A stretch of DNA of 6,093 nucleotides from Bacteroidota bacterium. GTDB taxonomy: Bacteria > Bacteroidota > Rhodothermia > Rhodothermales > UBA10348. Positions 1 through 4,975 of the stretch are shown here, one piece after another. The stretch is from positions 1 to 6,093 of the forward strand of contig JAQCDI010000168.1 in the NCBI GenBank assembly GCA_027620595.1, read 5' to 3'. The notes under the pieces are model-generated. The model was not told where the DNA came from, did not search any database, and saw nothing but the letters and a program-made list of their open reading frames with translations. A program made the position numbers and the translations under genes. Each line of letters starts with the position of its first letter. Position 1 is the stretch's first letter.

Positions 1-12
1 GATAGCGGGGAC

Positions 13-33
13 GAAGCGAGCGGAGTGAGCTTC
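13..33 (+). repeat. Imperfect stem-loop with GGA triloop
   Basis: GAAGC (13-17) pairs with GCTTC (29-33). Inside this, GA (18-19) faces GA (27-28), a tandem G-A mismatch. Then G20-T26 (wobble) and C21-G25 close a GGA loop (22-24). The design of outer stem, tandem GA, inner stem and C(GNA)G loop is the same as in the hairpins at 110-128, 223-241 and 293-309, which makes a chance origin less likely. Confidence 0.5.
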
Positions 34-57
34 AGGCCACCGATGGAGCGACGAGTA

Positions 58-74
58 GGGCCGCGCAGCGGCCC
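58..74 (+). repeat. Perfect 7-bp stem-loop, GCA triloop
   Basis: GGGCCGC (58-64) is exactly complementary to GCGGCCC (68-74), with GCA (65-67) as the loop closed by C-G. It lies two bases from a second perfect 7-bp hairpin with the same loop (77-93). No T-run follows on either strand, so it does not look like an intrinsic terminator. Confidence 0.7.
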
Positions 75-76
75 GG

Positions 77-93
77 GCGTTGCGCAGCAACGC
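77..93 (+). repeat. Perfect 7-bp stem-loop, GCA triloop
   Basis: GCGTTGC (77-83) is exactly complementary to GCAACGC (87-93) around the loop GCA (84-86). Its stem sequence differs from the hairpin at 58-74, but the loop and the closing C-G pair are the same. Structure is therefore conserved while sequence is not. Confidence 0.7.
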
Positions 94-109
94 AACAGGG
101 TTCGAATCA

Positions 110-128
110 GGCGAGCCGAAGGCGAGCC
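110..128 (+). repeat. Stem-loop of repeat unit 1 (tandem GA, GAA loop)
   Basis: The octamer GGCGAGCC occurs twice around GAA. Read as a fold, GGC (110-112) pairs with GCC (126-128), GA (113-114) faces GA (124-125), and GCC (115-117) pairs with GGC (121-123) around the loop GAA. The outer TCA (107-109) can also pair with TGA (132-134), leaving a three-base AAA bulge. The same 19 bases recur at 223-241. Confidence 0.6.
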
Positions 129-179
129 AAATGAGGAATCTTTGGGATAGCTGGGCCTACGGGGCTAAGCCTCAAATCA

Positions 180-201
180 ACGAGCGCCGGAAGGCGCTCG
201 T
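180..201 (+). repeat. Stem-loop of repeat unit 2 (perfect 9 bp, GGAA loop)
   Basis: ACGAGCGCC (180-188) is fully complementary to GGCGCTCGT (193-201), with a GGAA tetraloop (189-192) of the GNRA type. It occupies the same slot between AATCA and AAATGAG as the other stem-loops in the array but has an unrelated stem. On the minus strand it is followed by TTGATTTGA, so it might act as a weak terminator for the leftward DUF1275 transcript, about 170 bases after its stop. The T-run is poor, and I regard that role as unlikely. Confidence 0.7.
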
Positions 202-222
202 AAATGAGAAACCGAGAAATCA

Positions 223-241
223 GGCGAGCCGAAGGCGAGCC
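223..241 (+). repeat. Stem-loop of repeat unit 3 (copy of 110-128)
   Basis: Exact copy of the unit 1 stem-loop: GGC/GCC outer pairs, tandem GA mismatch, GCC/GGC inner pairs and loop GAA (231-233). The flanking TCA (220-222) and TGA (245-247) can extend it across an AGA bulge, as in units 1, 2 and 4. Confidence 0.6.
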
Positions 242-292
242 AGATGAGAAATCTTCGGATTGGCTGGGCCTGCGGGGCAAGGCCCTGAATCA

Positions 293-309
293 GGCGAGCG
301 CAGCGAGCC
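293..309 (+). repeat. Stem-loop of repeat unit 4 (tandem GA, GCA loop)
   Basis: GGC (293-295) pairs with GCC (307-309), GA (296-297) faces GA (305-306), and GC (298-299) pairs with GC (303-304) around the loop GCA (300-302). It is one pair shorter than the unit 1 and 3 hairpins and uses GCA rather than GAA as loop, but keeps the outer arms, the tandem GA and the closing C-G pair. Confidence 0.6.
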
Positions 310-369
310 AGATGAGCCGCTGTGGGTTTGTCGCGGCCTGCGGGTCAAGGGCTCGAATCAGATGAGCCG

Positions 370-1041
370 TCACGCGGCAGCGCCTTCCCAGAACCGCCTT
401 GTCACCCGGTACCCGAAGGCGGCCAGGAAGCAGAGCCCGGCCGCCACGGTCAAGGCGTGGAAGCCGATCATTAGGAACAGCCATGCGCCTGCGGTACCAC
501 CGGCCAGGAAGCCGACGATGATCAACAGGTAGAGGATGGCGCGGCGGGATTCAAACGGTTCGCCCCGCATCCTCGAGCCGATCATGAGCCCCAGATCAGT
601 GAACAGGCCCGTCATGTGGGTGGTCCGCACGACCGCGCCGCTGTAGGTCGTGGCCATGGCATTCTGCAATCCACAGGCAGCGGACGCCAGATAATGTCCG
701 GCATTCTCGGTGCGAAGCAGCAACAAGGCCGCGCCGAGCAGAAGTACGCACTCAACGTAGAGCGCGATGCCGTAGCGACCGCCCAGCTGGAGTTTCGTGC
801 CATGCAGTATCAGGCCCGAAATGGCCGCGCCGACCACGAAGCTGGCAATGATGGTCAGCAGGTGCAGCAGCGTGGAGAACTGGGGCGTCAGCAACCCGGT
901 GCCGACCAGGGTGGTGATGCCCGACATGTGGGACACCGCCTGATGCTCGAAGCCCATGAGCCCCACGGCGTTGACCGATCCGGCAATGAAGGCCAGCACA
1001 AAAGCGCCGTATTCAACCCATTGGGGCAGCCGAGATGTCAT
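370..1041 (-). CDS. DUF1275 (YoaK-type) integral membrane protein
   Basis: A 223-residue, strongly hydrophobic protein of the usual length for the DUF1275/YoaK family, whose biochemical role is not established. Family-like motifs are visible: A-G-S-V-N-A-V-G near residues 20-27, S-H-M-S-G at 37-41, G-L-Q-N-A at 124-128, and a V-R-T-T-H-M-T-G-L-F-T-D-L-G stretch at 138-151. About six membrane segments can be drawn (roughly 11-31, 58-80, 90-109, 118-135, 168-190 and 193-212). The ATG at 1041 starts just before the first membrane segment; I see no strong Shine-Dalgarno. It is the last gene of the leftward block, 113 bases after the lipoprotein gene, a gap large enough for its own promoter. A transport function is often guessed for the family, but nothing here shows a substrate. 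Confidence 0.85.
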   Translation of the reverse strand: MTSRLPQWVEYGAFVLAFIAGSVNAVGLMGFEHQAVSHMSGITTLVGTGLLTPQFSTLLHLLTIIASFVVGAAISGLILHGTKLQLGGRYGIALYVECVLLLGAALLLLRTENAGHYLASAACGLQNAMATTYSGAVVRTTHMTGLFTDLGLMIGSRMRGEPFESRRAILYLLIIVGFLAGGTAGAWLFLMIGFHALTVAAGLCFLAAFGYRVTRRFWEGAAA

Positions 1042-1059
1042 CGGGATTCAGCAGGAGAG

Positions 1060-1103
1060 CACGTGGGACAATGATGCCATAGGTAACCACGTGTACAACT
1101 CAA
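1060..1103 (-). promoter_or_regulatory. Possible promoter with two CACGTG boxes
   Basis: In the 113-base gap upstream of the DUF1275 gene the minus strand reads TTGAGT (1103-1098), 16 bases, then TATGGC (1081-1076), a weak sigma70-like pair. The palindrome CACGTG occurs at 1088-1093, inside the spacer, and again at 1060-1065, just past the expected transcription start, 28 bases apart. That is a common layout for a repressor site. The promoter match is poor (-10 especially), so this is suggestive only. Confidence 0.25.
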
Positions 1104-1154
1104 TACCCAAGTGCGCCGCCAGGAAAGCGGACCCGGAAGAAAACGGTTCGCCCG

Positions 1155-1616
1155 TCAGTCCGGTTTTTGCACCCCTGGAACGACATTCGAAATGGTCATG
1201 CCCATCTCGTCGTCCGCGGCTTCCTCAATCCAGTCGATAAAGAATTCTGCCGGATAGCCGAATTCCGACCACGTGACGTCCAACCGGTCCGCCTCCGTTT
1301 CTGCCCGCTGGATCATGTCGAACACTTCGTCCATCGTCTCCAGCCATTCCAGTTGATCCGCCGGGACCGGCTCATTGTCGTAGACCCGCAGGGCAGCGAC
1401 CACTTCACCGCCCTCCACCTGCAGCCAGTGCTCGCCGCCGTTGGCGCAGAAGCAGCCGCGCATGACGTTGAAACTGTAGGTGGTGCCGAAGCGAGCCTCA
1501 AACAGCGCCTTCTGCTCTTGCACGGTGGACGTGCGAGCGTCATCCGGTCCGGCAATCTGGCAGGCCGAAAACGGCAACAGGAAAGCGAGAAGCAGGAAAG
1601 CGCGCACGGGAGGCAT
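1155..1616 (-). CDS. Small DUF6174-type lipoprotein
   Basis: A 153-residue protein of unknown function. The N-terminus has a basic residue (R5), a leucine-rich stretch (7-14) and F-S-A-C ending at C19, an acceptable lipobox, so it is probably exported and lipid-anchored. The mature part carries features I associate with DUF6174: Y-S-F-N-V followed by a C-F-C pair (C55, C57), a short V-E-G-G-E-V-V hairpin-like segment, V-F-D-M-I near 105, and a C-terminal G-Y-P, F-I-D-W and D-D-E series ending in I-S-N-V. The two cysteines could form a redox-active or structural pair, which is inference. It starts 36 bases after the mtaB stop on the same strand, so it is probably cotranscribed with mtaB. The ATG at 1616 is chosen because it gives a complete signal peptide. 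Confidence 0.75.
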   Translation of the reverse strand: MPPVRAFLLLAFLLPFSACQIAGPDDARTSTVQEQKALFEARFGTTYSFNVMRGCFCANGGEHWLQVEGGEVVAALRVYDNEPVPADQLEWLETMDEVFDMIQRAETEADRLDVTWSEFGYPAEFFIDWIEEAADDEMGMTISNVVPGVQKPD

Positions 1617-1652
1617 CAGGGTAGAATGAAGGTTCGCCCGTAAAATCCGGAA

Positions 1653-2975
1653 TCAGACGACGGGCAGCAGCTGCATTTCGGCCGAGCGGACGTTTCCGGT
1701 GTCCGACAGGACATCCAGCGACACCGATTCGATCTGGCCAACGCGGGAGGCGTCAAAAGGCGCCTCGACACGCACATGGTTGTCGGTGAAGCCGCTCATC
1801 CAGCCGTCGCGGTCCATGTCTTCCCACAGCACCGGGCGTTCCGATCCCAGGAACCGCGTGTAGAATGCCGCCCGCTTCTTTTCGGAGAGCAACCTGAGTC
1901 GTCGATTGCGCTGGGAACGTTCCTGTTTCGGGACGACCCCGCCTCCCATGCGGTCCAGCTGATCGACCGCCACCGTGTCCGGTCGCTCGGAGTAAGTGAA
2001 CACGTGCAGGTAAGAGATGGGCAGGTCGGCCAGGAAAGTGAACGTGTTTTCGAACCGCTCTGGCGTCTCGGCCGGGAAGCCGACGATCACGTCCACGCCG
2101 ATGGCCGCGTCGGGCAAGAGGCGCATGATTTGGTCCACGCGTTCGGAGTAGAGGTCGCGGCGATAGCGCCGCCGCATCTTACCGAGCACGAAGTCGTCGC
2201 CACTCTGCAACGGGAGATGGAAGTGCGGCATGAACGCGCGCGAACCGGCCACGAAGTCCACGATGTCGTCCGTGAGCAGATTGGGCTCGCAGGAGGAGAT
2301 CCGGAATCGGTCGATGCCCTCCACCCGGTCCAGTTCGCGCAGGAGGTCGAGCAGTTCTTCGCCGCGTTCCTGCCCGAACAAGCCGATGTTGACGCCGGAG
2401 AGCACGATTTCCCGGTACCCCGCCTCGGCGATGGCTTCCGCTTGCCGAACCACACCCGGGATCGTGTCCGATCGACTTCTGCCGCGTGCCTGCGGGATCG
2501 TGCAGAAGGAGCAGGTGTAATCACAGCCGTCCTGGACCTTGAGGAAGGCGCGCGTGCGCTCCGAAGCCGAGTAAGCCGCGCCGAAAGCGGTGACATCGTC
2601 GATGCACGACACTTCGATCTGCGTCTGCTCTTGCTTGTCCAGCGCGTCGAGGTAGGCAAAGAGATTGAACTTCTCATTGGCCCCCAGGACCAGGTCCACA
2701 CCGTCGATGCCTGCTACCTCTTCTGGGCGAAGCTGGGCAAAGCAGCCCGTCACGATCACGAACGCTTCGGGGTTGGCGCGCAACGCCTTGCGTATGGCCT
2801 GACGACACTTCCGATCGGCTTCGTCCGTTACCGTACAGGTATTGAGCACCACGACATCGGCTGCCTCGCCGAACGGCACGGCTGCAAAATCCCGTTGGCG
2901 GAATTGCTCGGCCATCGTACCGGTTTCGGCAAAATTGAGCTTGCAGCCCAGGGTATGGAAGGCGACGGTCGACAC
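1653..2975 (-). CDS. mtaB: tRNA t6A37 methylthiotransferase MtaB
   Basis: A 440-residue radical SAM enzyme that adds a methylthio group to C2 of N6-threonylcarbamoyladenosine at tRNA position 37. The N-terminal UPF0004 domain shows H-T-L-G-C-K (C11), L-N-T-C (C47) and G-C-F-A-Q (C78), the three ligands of the auxiliary Fe-S cluster. The radical SAM cluster is C151-x3-C155-x2-C158 within G-C-D-Y-T-C-S-F-C, followed by I-P-x-A-R-G-R-S-R-S. The last ~65 residues fit a TRAM domain. The H-T-L-G-C-K-L-N opening and T-x-P-x-A-R-G signature favour MtaB over MiaB or RimO. Translation starts at a GTG (2975), with AAAAGG nine bases upstream and the first conserved motif only six residues in. It is divergent from psd and heads the leftward block. 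Confidence 0.95.
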   Translation of the reverse strand: MSTVAFHTLGCKLNFAETGTMAEQFRQRDFAAVPFGEAADVVVLNTCTVTDEADRKCRQAIRKALRANPEAFVIVTGCFAQLRPEEVAGIDGVDLVLGANEKFNLFAYLDALDKQEQTQIEVSCIDDVTAFGAAYSASERTRAFLKVQDGCDYTCSFCTIPQARGRSRSDTIPGVVRQAEAIAEAGYREIVLSGVNIGLFGQERGEELLDLLRELDRVEGIDRFRISSCEPNLLTDDIVDFVAGSRAFMPHFHLPLQSGDDFVLGKMRRRYRRDLYSERVDQIMRLLPDAAIGVDVIVGFPAETPERFENTFTFLADLPISYLHVFTYSERPDTVAVDQLDRMGGGVVPKQERSQRNRRLRLLSEKKRAAFYTRFLGSERPVLWEDMDRDGWMSGFTDNHVRVEAPFDASRVGQIESVSLDVLSDTGNVRSAEMQLLPVV

Positions 2976-3086
2976 AAAAGTTTGCCTTTTCTGGTGCAGG
3001 ATCGGCGGCTCTGCAACGGGTTTGGTATTTTCGGAGTTTCACCCACTGCCGGACTCTGTGTCCGGCTTCACGCAATACTCGGCTGC
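2976..3086. promoter_or_regulatory. Divergent intergenic region between mtaB and psd
   Basis: These 111 bases must hold the 5' control signals of both the leftward mtaB block and the rightward psd-pssA pair, unless transcription enters from outside. I cannot identify a convincing promoter for either side. The visible structure is the inverted repeat at 3048-3066. Confidence 0.5.
3048..3066 (+). promoter_or_regulatory. Perfect inverted repeat in the psd leader
   Basis: GCCGGAC (3048-3054) is exactly complementary to GTCCGGC (3060-3066), with a five-base spacer TCTGT. It ends 20 bases before the psd ATG. It could be an operator half-site pair, or a hairpin in the psd leader RNA that limits ribosome access. 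No T-run follows it, so it does not read as a terminator. Confidence 0.4.
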
Positions 3087-3749
3087 ATGTTCGCCAAGGA
3101 AGGACTCGGTCTCATCTTCGGGGCCCTCACCATGTTTGTCATCCTGATCGTCCTCGGCACGCTCGCAGGCGGTTGGATCGGCTGGGGCATCATGCTCTTC
3201 GGTCTGCTGATCTTCGGCTTCACGTGCTGGTTCTTCCGGGATCCCAACCGCACGATAACGAGCGTGGACGAGTGGACCCTGCTTTCGCCGGCCGACGGCA
3301 AGGTGGTGGTGCTGCAGGAAGTGGACGAACCCCTCTTCCTGAAGGGAAAAGCCAAACAGATTTCCATTTTCCTTTCACCGCTCAACGTCCACGTCAACCG
3401 GATTCCCATTGCCGGAACGATTGAATTCGACGAGTACGTGCCGGGTGACTACCTCGTGGCCTGGCACGAGAAGGCCAGCGAGCTCAATGAGCGCAGCCAA
3501 CTAGGTGTGCGTCACGCATCCGGGCAGAAAGTGCTGTTCAAGCAGATTGCCGGAGCGGTGGCCCGTCGGATCGTCTATCATGTAACGGTGGGGGATACCG
3601 TTGGCACAGGCGAACGCTTCGGGATCGTGAAATTCGGTTCCCGCATGGACATCCTGCTGCCGCCCGACGCCGAGATCCTGGTGAACCTGGAGGACAAGGT
3701 GGCCGGTGGAATCCACCCGATTGCCCGCCTGGCCGAGAGGGAGGGTTGA
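3087..3749 (+). CDS. psd: Phosphatidylserine decarboxylase, short form
   Basis: A 220-residue proenzyme that converts phosphatidylserine to phosphatidylethanolamine at the inner membrane. Two hydrophobic stretches near residues 7-27 and 30-47 anchor it, followed by F-F-R-D-P-N-R (49-55) and S-P-A-D-G (67-71). The self-cleavage site is K-F-G-S-R-M-D: the chain should be cut between G184 and S185, leaving the pyruvoyl group on the small alpha chain. D70, H127 (in A-W-H-E-K-A-S) and S185 fit the Asp-His-Ser triad used for self-cleavage in this family. The start at 3087 gives the family length. The reading frame stays open far upstream through the antisense strand of mtaB, but that part has no homology signal and no better start lies between. 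No clear Shine-Dalgarno precedes the ATG. pssA follows after one base. Confidence 0.93.
   Translation: MFAKEGLGLIFGALTMFVILIVLGTLAGGWIGWGIMLFGLLIFGFTCWFFRDPNRTITSVDEWTLLSPADGKVVVLQEVDEPLFLKGKAKQISIFLSPLNVHVNRIPIAGTIEFDEYVPGDYLVAWHEKASELNERSQLGVRHASGQKVLFKQIAGAVARRIVYHVTVGDTVGTGERFGIVKFGSRMDILLPPDAEILVNLEDKVAGGIHPIARLAEREG
3738..3745 (+). promoter_or_regulatory. Ribosome binding site of pssA
   Basis: AGGGAGGG lies five bases before the ATG at 3751, inside the last codons of psd. It decides the pssA start against an in-frame ATG at 3706, which has no such site and would create a 44-base overlap. Its position implies that ribosomes finishing psd can restart on pssA. Confidence 0.7.
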
Positions 3750-3750
3750 C

Positions 3751-4599
3751 ATGCCATTTCCACGTCGACGTCGTCCTCGCCCGGGATTGAAGCAGCGCCG
3801 CTTCCGTCAGCGCCTCATTGCCTACCGCGAGGCCAAAGGGCGTCCGGCATTGCGTGGCATCCCGCGCGCCGCGGTGCCATCGTTCTTCACCCTGATGAAC
3901 CTGTTCTGTGGGTTCCTGGCCATCATCCAGGTCCACGAAGGGGTGTTGGTCAATGCAGCGTGGCTCATCCTGCTGGCTTCTTTCTTTGACATGCTCGACG
4001 GCATGATGGCCCGTCTGACCAACAGCACCAGCCTCTTCGGAGTAGAACTCGACAGCCTCTGTGATGTGGTCTCCTTCGGCGTGGCACCCTCCTTCATGAT
4101 CTGGGCGTTCGGGCTGCGCGACTTCGGGACGGCCGGCGTGATCGTGGCTTCGCTGCCGGCGCTGGCCGGTGCCATCCGGTTGGCCCGGTTCAACGTGAAC
4201 TTCGAGGGCACCAAGAGCGATTACTTCTCCGGTCTGCCCATTCCCATGACCGCCATGGTCATTGTGGCCCTCATCCTCAACGACGACCTGGTCCGCTCCT
4301 GGATGGATGGCAAGGGGGACGTCAATGCCGTAATGGCTGCCGTGATCGTCCTCTCGGGCCTGATGGTTACCAATATCCCGTTTGATTCAGTTCCCCAGCC
4401 GTCGGCCCACTACATCCGGACCCACCCTCGCAATGTGATCTTTGCATTGGTGGCAGTAGCGGTCATTTTCTGGCTTCGTGAGTTTGGCCTGTTGCTGGTG
4501 CTGGGCGCCTACTTGTTGATCGGCGTCACCCGAGCGGTGGTGCGTTTGGCGCGTGCCATCCAGGAGGCGCCCGATCCGGGTACTCCGCCGGCTCAATGA
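3751..4599 (+). CDS. pssA: CDP-diacylglycerol-serine O-phosphatidyltransferase
   Basis: A 282-residue membrane enzyme of the CDP-alcohol phosphatidyltransferase family that joins serine to CDP-diacylglycerol to give phosphatidylserine, the substrate of the Psd encoded just upstream. The catalytic signature is complete: D80-x2-D83-G-x2-A-R-x8-G97-x3-D101-x3-D105. P-S-F-F-T-L-M-N-L-F-C-G at 43-54 and the later A-G-A-I-R-L-A-R-F-N and F-x-G-L-P-I-P segments are typical of the PssA branch and exclude PgsA. Several further membrane segments follow, up to about residue 270. The first ~40 residues are unusually basic (about fifteen Arg/Lys) and precede the first membrane segment; a polybasic tail could hold the protein to anionic lipid, which is inference. 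The gene starts one base after psd behind a strong ribosome binding site. Confidence 0.95.
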   Translation: MPFPRRRRPRPGLKQRRFRQRLIAYREAKGRPALRGIPRAAVPSFFTLMNLFCGFLAIIQVHEGVLVNAAWLILLASFFDMLDGMMARLTNSTSLFGVELDSLCDVVSFGVAPSFMIWAFGLRDFGTAGVIVASLPALAGAIRLARFNVNFEGTKSDYFSGLPIPMTAMVIVALILNDDLVRSWMDGKGDVNAVMAAVIVLSGLMVTNIPFDSVPQPSAHYIRTHPRNVIFALVAVAVIFWLREFGLLLVLGAYLLIGVTRAVVRLARAIQEAPDPGTPPAQ

Positions 4600-4717
4600 C
4601 CTCCGGTGCCGGGTGAATTCTGGCCCAATCGTCCTGCGCTTCCTCCACGGGCGCCCTCACCATTGTATCTTTCCAGCACGCCGCCCTTCATCCACAGGAG
4701 TCGTTTCCGCCGCCGCC
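4600..4717 (+). other. Intergenic gap between pssA and purS
   Basis: These 118 bases have no convincing terminator hairpin and no gene. A CAGGAG (4695-4700) lies 17 bases before the purS ATG, too far for a standard Shine-Dalgarno. Whether purS has its own promoter or is read through from psd-pssA cannot be told from the sequence. Confidence 0.4.
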
Positions 4718-4975
4718 ATGTTCAAAGCCGAGATCACCGTTACCCTGCGCCCTTCCATCCTTGACCCCCAGGGAAAAGCCGCCCACCACGCGCTGGGCGA
4801 ACTTGGATTCAACGGCGTCCACCAGGTCCGTATCGGCAAATTCATCGAGTTGGAAATCGATGCTCCTTCGGCAGAAGAAGCCACCCGTATGGCCCGAGAA
4901 GCCGCCGACAAGCTGCTGGCCAATCCGGTGATGGAGGACTTCCAGGTAAAGGTCAATGAGCTCGCCGGCGCCTGA
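4718..4975 (+). CDS. purS: FGAM synthase subunit PurS
   Basis: An 85-residue protein, the normal length of PurS. With PurQ (glutaminase) and small PurL it forms phosphoribosylformylglycinamidine synthase, the fourth step of de novo purine synthesis; PurS bridges the two larger subunits. Diagnostic motifs are L-D-P-Q-G-K-A at 15-21, V-R-I-G-K at 37-41 and K-L-L-A-N-P-V-M-E-D at 65-74, in the same order and spacing as the Bacillus protein. The ATG at 4718 is the only start giving the family length; the frame is open further upstream but without PurS-like sequence. Its purQ and purL partners are not adjacent on the right, where clpS overlaps the 3' end by 20 bases. They are not seen on the left either, so purS is detached from its usual cluster, at least in this window. 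Confidence 0.94.
   Translation: MFKAEITVTLRPSILDPQGKAAHHALGELGFNGVHQVRIGKFIELEIDAPSAEEATRMAREAADKLLANPVMEDFQVKVNELAGA

Larger units (their letters stand above)
1..104. other. Non-coding left edge with three stem-loops
   Basis: I see no credible gene here. The stretch contains three hairpins (13-33, 58-74 and 77-93), listed separately. It ends in AGGGTTCGAATCA (97-109), which matches 12 of 13 bases of 348-360 at the end of the fourth repeat unit. It is therefore probably the degenerate left part of the same repeat family that fills 105-369. A repeat unit cut by the window edge cannot be excluded. Confidence 0.6.
105..369 (+). repeat. Modular stem-loop repeat array, five units
   Basis: Five units begin with AATCA at 105, 175, 218, 288 and 356, giving spacings of 70, 43, 70 and 68. 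In units 1-4 the AATCA is followed by a stem-loop and then by three purines (AAA or AGA) and TGAG. Unit 5 goes straight from AATCA to GATGAGCCG with no stem-loop. Units 1 and 3 are identical over 25 bases (105-129 and 218-242), and their tails (136-174 and 249-287) match at about 28 of 39 positions. Unit 4 has a diverged tail that keeps GGCCTGCGGG and the final AATCA; unit 2 is shortened. The array abuts the stop codon of the leftward DUF1275 gene. I see no protein-coding signal. It could be a REP-like or MITE-like family, or a structured RNA; I do not recognise it as a named element. Confidence 0.75.

Noticed and set aside
97..112. GGTTCGAATC looks like a tRNA T-loop, suggesting a tRNA 3' end or attachment site
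   Set aside because: The bases after the loop do not pair with the preceding CAGGG, there is no acceptor stem, anticodon arm or CCA, and the same motif recurs at 348-360 as part of the repeat family.
107..134. Kink-turn RNA motif (three-base bulge plus tandem GA pairs)
   Set aside because: The AAA/AGA bulge is three base pairs away from the GA pairs, whereas in a kink-turn the bulge is directly next to them.
105..369. CRISPR array
   Set aside because: Units differ in length and sequence, the conserved parts are the short flanks and tail, no unique spacers of constant length exist, and no cas genes are seen.
260..532. A 90-codon + strand frame starting in the repeat array
   Set aside because: It runs from the repeats into the antisense of the DUF1275 gene, its composition is low-complexity, and the repeat units do not keep a common reading frame (spacings 70, 43, 70, 68).
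3026..3033. TATTTTCG as a Bacteroidota-type -7 promoter element for psd
   Set aside because: It matches five of six fixed positions, but no TTG-type -33 element lies at the right distance upstream.
1776..3086. A very long open frame on the + strand running through mtaB antisense into psd
   Set aside because: It lies opposite the strongly conserved mtaB, has no recognisable domain before residue ~437, and is the expected open antisense frame of GC-rich coding DNA. Only the psd part from 3087 is real.
4666..4673. TATCTTTC as a -7 promoter element for purS
   Set aside because: Same problem: no -33 element 19-21 bases upstream, and single short matches are common by chance.
4553..4717. Upstream N-terminal extension of PurS
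   Set aside because: The extra 55 codons overlap the pssA end, lack any PurS-like sequence and would make the protein far longer than the family.
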